From the NCBI GenBank assembly GCA_017504335.1, contig JAFVRI010000181.1, positions 1 to 7,105 of the forward strand: a stretch of DNA of 7,105 nt, given 5' to 3'. The translations under genes and the position numbers were made by a program. The DNA is from Clostridia bacterium. Its GTDB lineage: Bacteria > Bacillota > Clostridia > Oscillospirales > CAG-272. Positions 1 through 5,300 of the stretch are shown piece after piece (within the stretch, counting starts at the first letter, position 1; each line of letters starts with the position of its first letter). The notes below the pieces were generated by a model. That model did no database searches. It was not told the origin of the DNA and was given only the letters and a program-made list of their open reading frames with translations.

Positions 1-192
1 CTCTGCCGAAGGATCTTGGCAAGATAAAGTAACTTCATTGGGTGCCAGATCCTTCACTTGCGTTCAGGATGACAACAAAGGGGGATGGGATGGTATGTTG
101 CCGTGGGGGTGGTACGGGGCGCTTGGTGTCAAGGACCGTCGGGGACGCCGGTCCCTACCGAGGCTTGGGGAATCGGGCGCCAGCCATAAAAT
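1..192. other. Gene-free intergenic stretch with an imperfect inverted repeat
   Basis: No credible coding region is seen here; the open frames crossing it have no ribosome binding site and no recognisable domain. An imperfect inverted repeat is visible: GAAGGATCTTGGC at 8-20 against GCCAGATCCTTC at 44-55, differing by one bulged T, with a 23-base loop. A second small inverted repeat pairs GGACCG (133-138) with CGGTCC (149-154). From memory, the 'agatccttc...tcaggatgaca' and 'ggggacgccggtccctac' wordings resemble intergenic sequence dispersed through Clostridia genomes, so this may be part of a non-coding repeat family. That part is recollection and was not tested. The gene to the left of the window is unknown. 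Confidence 0.5.
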
Positions 193-231
193 AAAACAGG
201 TCGGTGCCTTTAGGCGTCCGACCTGTTTTTT
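193..231. terminator. Bidirectional intrinsic terminator hairpin
   Basis: A 12-bp perfect stem pairs positions 193-204 (AAAACAGGTCGG) with 218-229. A smaller GCC/GGC stem (206-208 with 213-215) sits inside, closing a TTTA loop. On the plus strand the stem runs into six T residues (226-231). On the minus strand it is followed by a T-rich TTTTATTTTAT stretch. It can therefore stop transcription from either side. It lies beyond the operon's own terminator at 284-313, so it would act as a backstop for the minus-strand operon or as the terminator of a plus-strand gene left of the window. Confidence 0.85.
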
Positions 232-283
232 CCTTAGAAAAAAGTATTGCTTTGTACGAAGGAACGCATCTTGCACAACCTTC

Positions 284-313
284 AAAAAAAGAACTTCCTT
301 TCGGAAGTTCTTT
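284..313 (-). terminator. Rho-independent terminator of the sugar operon
   Basis: An 11-bp perfect stem pairs AAAGAACTTCC (288-298) with GGAAGTTCTTT (303-313) around a four-base loop. Read on the minus strand, the hairpin is followed directly by seven T residues (complement of 284-290), the classic intrinsic terminator layout. It lies about 85 bases past the stop codon of the last operon gene (399-401), with the 326-359 hairpin in between. On the plus strand only three T residues follow before GG, so termination in that direction should be weak. Confidence 0.85.
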
Positions 314-325
314 GGAGAGGGGTCT

Positions 326-359
326 GGGGAGAACCTTTCTTTCAAGAAAGGTTCTCCCC
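326..359. repeat. Perfect 15-bp palindromic hairpin downstream of the operon
   Basis: GGGGAGAACCTTTCT (326-340) pairs perfectly with AGAAAGGTTCTCCCC (345-359) around a TTCA loop. Neither strand carries a T-tract after it, so it is not an intrinsic terminator by itself. It lies between the operon's last stop codon and the terminator at 284-313, so it would be in the 3' untranslated part of the mRNA, where a strong hairpin could block 3' exonucleases. Its wording, together with the neighbouring terminator, resembles a palindrome I recall from many Clostridia intergenic regions. A genome-wide count was not possible here. Confidence 0.8.
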
Positions 360-362
360 ATC

Positions 363-394
363 GCGTCCCCGCGTCCCCGCGTCCTCGCGTCCTC
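363..394. repeat. Four tandem copies of an 8-bp unit (GCGTCCYC)
   Basis: Two copies of GCGTCCCC (363-370, 371-378) are followed by two copies of GCGTCCTC (379-386, 387-394). The array starts three bases past the 326-359 hairpin and ends four bases before the stop codon of the ceramidase-like gene. It is non-coding. Short perfect repeats like this can change copy number by slippage. Confidence 0.9.
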
Positions 395-398
395 TTAT

Positions 399-1886
399 TT
401 ATTCACCCAAAAGCTTGTTGATCTCACTAACGGTCTTGCGAACGAGGAGATCGCCGCCTTCATGGCCTTGCATACCGCTGGAAACGTAGGCGGAGTAGTG
501 GCTTCCTTTTTCTGCTTTTTCGGTGGGCAGATAGCCAAAGGAGCCGCAAGAGAGCTGGATCAGCATGGTCTGCTTGGCACGGCTTCTTGCCTTTATCTGG
601 TTGCCGTAGTCCAAGAACAGCTCATAGGGGTTGGTAGCAAAGGAAATGTCACCAAGACGAAGCACATGCACCTCGATCTCGGTTACATCCACGGTCTGCT
701 GAAGCTCGTAACGGGCAATGTTTCCTGCGTAAATGTGCATTCTCGCATTGTCCTTGAAGGTGATCACGTTGTCCTTCAGCTCGGAGCGGAATTTTTCGAT
801 GGCGGCAACCGATGCGTTCTTTTCCGCAATGGTCACACGGCGAAGCGGCATGTCGATCTTCATGACACTGTGCTTGAAGGGAGCCTCGGAAATATAGGGC
901 GTCTTTTCCTCGTATGCCCAAATGATCTCGGTGGCAATGCGGCGTGCGATGCGCTCACAGCCCGCAATATCAAACATAGAAGGATCGGCAATTCTCTCGG
1001 TCACGTTTTCACGAATGATGTTGGGGTCGTTGATGGGGGTCTCGGGCTCGACCCAACGAATCATGTCACGGGGACACTGATCGCCTGCGGCGGAGCAGAG
1101 AGACAGAAGGAAGAGATCCTCACCGTATTCCTTGCGCAAACGCTTCTTTACGTCACCCCAGAAGTCTGCGGAAATGAAGTTGCGATGCTCCAGAACCTGA
1201 GCGGGGCAAGCCAGGTTGGCGATCACACCCGTCAACTTTTCGTTTTCGTCGGCAAGGAACATCAGCTCAATGCCGCTGTCGTTTCCGCCCTCCAAGGCGG
1301 TGAAGTTTGCGGTATTGGTATCACCCCACATAAGGGCGCTTCCGTCATCGTAGCAAACACGGCGGCACATACCTACGGCAGCACGGCCAAAGCCCGATGC
1401 GTACTTGCCCGCGCGGCGGTTGTTCCATGCGCCGATGGCTGCCTCGGCAACACGGTCGGCGAGAAACTCAAAGCACTCTTTGCCACGGAATACGTTGCCC
1501 GAGTTGTCGGTGACCAATTCCTCGTATTCCACGTCAGGCATCAGCTTTTGAAGAACCGACAGGGAGGAGCCGATGCAGTCCGAACGGTCGGCATAGCCGG
1601 GACCCGTATGGGTATGAATGGCGCTGATCATCAGTTTTTCCGGGGGGAAGTCGATCTTGCCCGCAATTCTTTCACGAACGGCGCACAGAAGCGAGTAACC
1701 GGTGGATACCAGATCGCAAGCGCAGAAGATCGCCTGCTCGTCACCGCACTCAATGGCAAGAGCGGTGACCGACAGCGGGTCTCTCGCTTCATCGGTGATT
1801 CTTTCGTAGAACTGTCCCGCAAGATCCACCTTCTTGCCTGCGGGAATGAGGGTGACCTCGTTCCAACCAAACTTGATCGAGTTCAT
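399..1886 (-). CDS. Neutral/alkaline ceramidase-like hydrolase, cytoplasmic, 495 aa
   Basis: The protein resembles the catalytic domain of neutral/alkaline non-lysosomal ceramidases, which are zinc amidases. Visible signatures in order are HTHTGPG at residues 91-97 (the family's first zinc-histidine motif), LACPAQV (225-231) then ISADFWG (238-244), a GDQCPRD segment (268-274) matching the family GD-x-SP region, ATNPYELF (417-424) whose Glu422 aligns by eye with the ceramidase zinc glutamate, and GYLPTE (451-456) with Tyr452 at the zinc tyrosine position. Where ceramidases have Ala-Cys-His-Pro with a zinc histidine, this protein has Ala-Cys-Pro. No signal peptide or membrane segment is seen, and at 495 residues it lacks the C-terminal domain of secreted ceramidases (usually about 650-700). 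The start is fixed by AAGGAG (1895-1900) eight bases upstream. It follows the transporter by 24 bases and is the last gene of the operon. The true substrate is unknown; hydrolysis of a sugar conjugate is an inference. Confidence 0.8.
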   Translation of the reverse strand: MNSIKFGWNEVTLIPAGKKVDLAGQFYERITDEARDPLSVTALAIECGDEQAIFCACDLVSTGYSLLCAVRERIAGKIDFPPEKLMISAIHTHTGPGYADRSDCIGSSLSVLQKLMPDVEYEELVTDNSGNVFRGKECFEFLADRVAEAAIGAWNNRRAGKYASGFGRAAVGMCRRVCYDDGSALMWGDTNTANFTALEGGNDSGIELMFLADENEKLTGVIANLACPAQVLEHRNFISADFWGDVKKRLRKEYGEDLFLLSLCSAAGDQCPRDMIRWVEPETPINDPNIIRENVTERIADPSMFDIAGCERIARRIATEIIWAYEEKTPYISEAPFKHSVMKIDMPLRRVTIAEKNASVAAIEKFRSELKDNVITFKDNARMHIYAGNIARYELQQTVDVTEIEVHVLRLGDISFATNPYELFLDYGNQIKARSRAKQTMLIQLSCGSFGYLPTEKAEKGSHYSAYVSSGMQGHEGGDLLVRKTVSEINKLLGE

Positions 1887-1910
1887 AAGTAAATCTCCTT
1901 TTTGTAGATT

Positions 1911-3170
1911 TTATTTGCTTTTATGTAGATTTATAAAACGCGTCCACGTTCTCGTGACACACAACACCAAGACAAGACCAACGACCGCAGCCATAAGCCA
2001 GGATAGGGTGATGGTGGTCCAAGGGAAGGTTTCCGCCATTTTTGCAAAGACAAAGGAGGCAAACACGTTCGCAAACCCAGCGGCTGCGTTGATGATGCCT
2101 GAGATGGTACCCGCTTTTCCGTAGGGAACAAAGCGGCTGGATGCGTAGGTGCCGCCAAAGGGCGCGCATCCGTGCAACAGTAGGACGGCAAAAGCCAGAC
2201 AGATCAAAACGATCGGATAGGGAAGCGTACCGACGAAGCAGGTGACGGTCAGAAAGGGAATGGTGAGCCCAAAAAGGATCGTCATTGCCCGACATTCGTT
2301 GGAGGTGATCCGCTTTTGAATGAAGCCCGCAAGCAAAATACCGATAGCGGAAAAGAGAATCAGGATCAGACTCAAACGGTTTGCAATGGATGCGGGAATG
2401 GAATCGTAGGATTCCATCAGCATGGTAGGCGTCAGTAACTTGATGGCATTATCCAGCATATTGCGGAAGAAGCCGATGGCAACGATGAAGATCACGCCCG
2501 AAGCAAGGAAGAGCTTTCCCAGTCTCGGCGTCATCAGATGTTCTTTGTAGTGCTTTTCGGAGGGGATGGGAGTCTGTGGTTCTTCCTCTACCATCCGTTT
2601 GGAAAATTGAGGGTAGCAGATACTCCATACGATCAACGTGGTTGTGAGGATCGCAAGAGCGAAACGGAAATTATCGACCCAATGGGTGACGAGTGATGCC
2701 ATGAGCATGCTCAGTCCAAGACCCACGCTGGAGCCGAAGATGATCCAGAAAATGGTTTTGTTTCGGTAGTTCGGATGGATCTGAGAGGAAAGGATCTTGA
2801 AGGTAGCGGGCCAAAGACCGAACTGTGTGATGGCATTGAAGATCCATGCGCCCATGATGATGGGGTAGCTTTGGTTAAAGCAGATCACAAGATTGGCGAT
2901 CACAGAGCCGCCAAGTCCGATGCAGATCAGTTTGTAAGGGGAGAATCGGTCTGCGGCAAATCCGCCGACGACTTGAAAGGGCGTGTAGGCGATCCAATAC
3001 GCCGCGCTGATGGCTCCCGTCTGCCCCTTGGTCATGACCCCCGCTTCTACAATGGATGCCATGGCAGCCGAAAAAAGATTCTTCGACATAAAGACCATGG
3101 TGTACATGACAAAGCAGAGCAAAAACAGGAAAAAGCAACTTTTCTTTCCCGCAAGATAGCGTTCCTTCAT
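1911..3170 (-). CDS. MFS transporter, organophosphate:phosphate antiporter-like, 419 aa
   Basis: An integral membrane transporter with about twelve predicted helices: roughly residues 11-29, 49-70, 81-98, 103-122, 140-161, 167-186, then a hydrophilic central loop 187-218, then 219-238, 264-282, 294-313, 318-336, 353-375 and 387-405. The MFS signature between helices 2 and 3 is GGFAADRF (69-76). The N-terminal 'YTMVFMSKNLFSAAM' region (23-37) resembles the GlpT/UhpT 'Y-x-x-R-x-N-F' region, with Lys30 where those carriers have a phosphate-binding Arg. Arg236 in helix 7 (GFFRNMLD) falls where GlpT has its second binding Arg. This suggests an anionic or sugar-acid substrate, but the alignment is by eye. 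An AAAGGTG site (3181-3187) ten bases upstream supports the start. It is most likely the uptake system for the sugar handled by the upstream enzymes. Unlike its neighbours it uses TTA codons (for example Leu245). Confidence 0.85.
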   Translation of the reverse strand: MKERYLAGKKSCFFLFLLCFVMYTMVFMSKNLFSAAMASIVEAGVMTKGQTGAISAAYWIAYTPFQVVGGFAADRFSPYKLICIGLGGSVIANLVICFNQSYPIIMGAWIFNAITQFGLWPATFKILSSQIHPNYRNKTIFWIIFGSSVGLGLSMLMASLVTHWVDNFRFALAILTTTLIVWSICYPQFSKRMVEEEPQTPIPSEKHYKEHLMTPRLGKLFLASGVIFIVAIGFFRNMLDNAIKLLTPTMLMESYDSIPASIANRLSLILILFSAIGILLAGFIQKRITSNECRAMTILFGLTIPFLTVTCFVGTLPYPIVLICLAFAVLLLHGCAPFGGTYASSRFVPYGKAGTISGIINAAAGFANVFASFVFAKMAETFPWTTITLSWLMAAVVGLVLVLCVTRTWTRFINLHKSK

Positions 3171-3188
3171 AATAATATTTCACCTTTC

Positions 3189-3214
3189 GGGGCTGATCCA
3201 AAGAGACCAGCCCC
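3189..3214 (-). other. Intercistronic hairpin just upstream of the transporter ribosome binding site
   Basis: GGGGCTG (3189-3195) and CAGCCCC (3208-3214) form a perfect 7-bp GC-rich stem with a 12-base loop. It lies in the 67-base gap between the aldolase and transporter genes, the widest gap in the operon. On the minus strand it ends two bases before the AAAGGTG ribosome binding site and has no T-tract, so it is not an intrinsic terminator of the operon. It may be an RNA processing or stability element that sets transporter expression apart from the enzymes. On the plus strand it is followed by TTTGTT, a weak T-run only. Confidence 0.65.
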
Positions 3215-3237
3215 TTTGTTCATGGTTAGTGCGAAGC

Positions 3238-3912
3238 TCAGAAATCAAGAATCTTCTTGTCTCCGTAAGCACGCTTCCAATCCTTGTCGAAGTTGGCAAG
3301 AGCCGTATCGACCATGGGATGGGAGATCAGGGTTTTCATAATGTCCCCCGTAATGGTAACGCTGTGGCATCCGCAAAGGGCGCACTTGTGTACCTGCTCC
3401 GCGTTCTTAAAGCTTGCGGCAAGAACACGCGTCTTGATTCCGTGGGCGTTGAAAAGCTGTACGATGTCATCTACCACCGATACACCGTCGCTGAGGATGT
3501 TGTCCAAGCGGTTGACGTAGGGAGCAACAAAGTCCGCACCCGCCTTGGCGGCGATCAATGCCTGAGCGGGGGTGAAGATGGCGGTCATAGTCACGGGAAT
3601 GCCCGCTTCTTTGAGCATCATGGTGGCCTTCAAGCCCTCCTCACAGATCGGGATCTTGATGTAGAAGTTTCCCCCCAGCCGCTCTTTGAGCAGCTTTGCT
3701 TCGGCAACGATCCCGTCCGCCTGCTTCTGGGTGGTCTGCACGTGAAGCATCTTATCGGGGCCGATGATGGCACGGATCTCCTCCACAAGAGGCCAGAAGT
3801 CGGTCTTTTGCTTGGAGATGATGGAGGGATTGGTGGTGACACCCGCAAGGGGGTAAAATTCATTACAGTGGCGGATCGCTTCCAGATCCGCGGTATCCAG
3901 CATATAAAGCAT
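3238..3912 (-). CDS. Fructose-6-phosphate aldolase-like small transaldolase, 224 aa
   Basis: A class I (Schiff-base) aldolase of the FSA/TalC transaldolase subfamily, a cytoplasmic (beta/alpha)8 barrel of typical length (about 215-225). Key residues are Asp6 in MLDT, the GVTTNPSII motif (24-32), Gln59 at the FSA water-binding position, and Lys86 in YIKIP as the expected Schiff-base lysine (Lys85 in E. coli FsaA). APYVNR (130-135) holds Tyr132, matching FSA Tyr131 where true transaldolases have Phe, and AASFK (165-169) is also present. The tyrosine favours aldolase over transaldolase activity. It should cleave a phosphorylated ketose into dihydroxyacetone or a relative and an aldehyde phosphate; it could also act in the synthetic direction. 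AAAGGA (3922-3927) nine bases upstream supports Met1 over Met4. It sits 17 bases after the isomerase gene. The in vivo substrate is probably the product of the operon's kinase. Confidence 0.9.
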   Translation of the reverse strand: MLYMLDTADLEAIRHCNEFYPLAGVTTNPSIISKQKTDFWPLVEEIRAIIGPDKMLHVQTTQKQADGIVAEAKLLKERLGGNFYIKIPICEEGLKATMMLKEAGIPVTMTAIFTPAQALIAAKAGADFVAPYVNRLDNILSDGVSVVDDIVQLFNAHGIKTRVLAASFKNAEQVHKCALCGCHSVTITGDIMKTLISHPMVDTALANFDKDWKRAYGDKKILDF

Positions 3913-3929
3913 GGTAGAGTATCCTTTGA

Positions 3930-5282
3930 TCAGAGATAACGAACCTCAATGCCGAGGATCGAGCAAAGATCCTCGATCAGAGTACGGTTGTCTCCGAAGG
4001 TGATGATGTAGTGCTGGCAAGCCACGTTTTGCGCAAAATTCTCCACGTCGGGGATCTCGATTTCCAGAGCGGAGAGCTGAGGAGCGGGCTGATCCCAGCC
4101 GCATTCCTCCCACTTGGGGGGATTCTTGCCGTTGCCGGGGATCACGTGCATCAGGTACTTGCCGTCCTTGTAAACCAAGCGGCTCATGGTGAGCGTGCCG
4201 GTCTTGACCTTGGAAATGTTGAGGATACCCTGATTGAGCTGACCGAAGGCGGCGGGGAGTACGGTATAGGTATCTCCGTCGATCATATCGGCTGCCACAA
4301 AATCGGGCACACCCGCAAGAACGCTGTTGTCAAAGAATTCGTAGAATTCCAAGTAGCCCGCAAGCTGACCCGTCAAGCGGTTCATCATGAGCTGCGTGAC
4401 CGCGCCCAGCGAATCGTTCTCGGGAACGGTGGTGTAGCCGTCCTCGGAGAGGAGCATGAAGATGGGAGCGGGAGGGAAGCCGCACAGCTTCTTCATACCG
4501 TCCACGTCCTTGAGAGAAATGGACTTGTAGCCGCGCTCGTCCGCGATCTGCTTGACCGCAAGGTAATAGCCTGCCGCCATCATCATGGCGCTGTCATTGG
4601 CGGGCTTTGTGAAGTTCCATTTGAGAATACGGTTGTTGACCACGTCTCTCTTTGCTTCCTCGGAGAGGGCGTCGTATCTCTGCTGGATCTCCAGCATTTC
4701 AAAGGTTTCAATTTCTACGCCGGTGGTCTTTTTCAAGGACATTCCGTCGTAAAGGGTTCCGTAAAGGTTCATGTCGCGGTAGCCCGCCATACCCACCTTG
4801 TCGGTGAGAAGTGCCTTAGCGGCAACGGCGGCGCGGCAGTAGTTTGCGACTACGTCGCTCTTGGTCTTTCTGCCGATCACGTCATAGACGTACTTAAAGG
4901 TGTAGCCGAGTCCCTCAAAGGTGGCACGCAGACCCGTGGTACCTGCCTGATCGGCGGTGGTTACCAGGCGGTCGCCCTCGTACCAACCGCAAAGTCCCCA
5001 CAGAACCATGGGAAGATGGCGGTAATGCTCGGTTACCTTCACAACGGCATGGGTGGGGATCCAACCCGCCACGCAGACCACGAGAGCGTCAAAGGACTCT
5101 TTCTTGAGTGCCTTGACGGCATCGTTGACCTGAGTTTCCTCGTAATCGTCGGCAACGGGATAGACCGAAACCAGGTCAAGACCCTCTGCCTTCAGTGCGG
5201 CCTCGGCGGCTGCGCACTTTCTGATGATCACGTCAACGGGAGTATTGACCTCCCCAAATCCAACAAATCCAATCTTTGCCAT
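3930..5282 (-). CDS. L-fucose/L-arabinose isomerase family protein, 450 aa
   Basis: A predicted metal-dependent (Mn2+-type) aldose-ketose isomerase of the FucI/AraA fold, acting in the cytoplasm. The N-terminal part (1-170) is a Rossmann-like region with GFVGFGEVN (5-13), VVCVAGWIPTH (68-78) and LWGLCGWYEGD (94-104). The C-terminal part has PENDSLGAVTQ (287-297), matching the family's 'C-E-x-D-x-x-G-A' metal site with Glu288. The EFYEFFDN segment (312-319) supplies the expected acidic ligand (Asp318), and CQHYIITFGD (422-431) has His424 at the family histidine. At 450 residues it is shorter than classic FucI (about 590) and near AraA (about 500), and belongs to the poorly characterised 'L-fucose/L-arabinose isomerase family' group. 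AAAGGA (5292-5297) lies nine bases upstream of the start. It is the second enzyme of the route and probably converts the imported aldose into the ketose for the kinase. The exact sugar cannot be read from sequence. Confidence 0.87.
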   Translation of the reverse strand: MAKIGFVGFGEVNTPVDVIIRKCAAAEAALKAEGLDLVSVYPVADDYEETQVNDAVKALKKESFDALVVCVAGWIPTHAVVKVTEHYRHLPMVLWGLCGWYEGDRLVTTADQAGTTGLRATFEGLGYTFKYVYDVIGRKTKSDVVANYCRAAVAAKALLTDKVGMAGYRDMNLYGTLYDGMSLKKTTGVEIETFEMLEIQQRYDALSEEAKRDVVNNRILKWNFTKPANDSAMMMAAGYYLAVKQIADERGYKSISLKDVDGMKKLCGFPPAPIFMLLSEDGYTTVPENDSLGAVTQLMMNRLTGQLAGYLEFYEFFDNSVLAGVPDFVAADMIDGDTYTVLPAAFGQLNQGILNISKVKTGTLTMSRLVYKDGKYLMHVIPGNGKNPPKWEECGWDQPAPQLSALEIEIPDVENFAQNVACQHYIITFGDNRTLIEDLCSILGIEVRYL

Positions 5283-5300
5283 GTGATGGATTCCTTTCGG

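Noticed and set aside
284..394. CRISPR array
   Set aside because: The repeats are palindromic hairpins and an 8-mer tandem array with no unique spacers of regular length, and no cas gene is present.
38..421. Small open frames in the left intergenic region, both strands
   Set aside because: They cross two terminator hairpins and a tandem repeat, have no ribosome binding site, and their residues simply reflect the palindromic DNA.
204..1892. 562-aa plus-strand open frame as a real gene
   Set aside because: It is an antisense shadow of the ceramidase-like gene in the same codon register, and its N-terminal part is translated hairpin and repeat sequence.
3189..3220. Intrinsic terminator splitting the operon before the transporter
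   Set aside because: On the operon strand the hairpin is followed by GAAAGGTG rather than a T-tract.
3229..3939. 236-aa plus-strand open frame
   Set aside because: It is the codon-register antisense of the FSA-like gene and has no domain of its own.
3238..5282. Sulfoquinovose transaldolase (sulfo-TAL) pathway
   Set aside because: An isomerase next to a small transaldolase would fit, but as I know it that route needs no FGGY kinase. The aldolase looks like ordinary FSA at the visible active site, and no sulfoquinovosidase or sulfolactaldehyde enzyme is in the window. It remains only a weak alternative.
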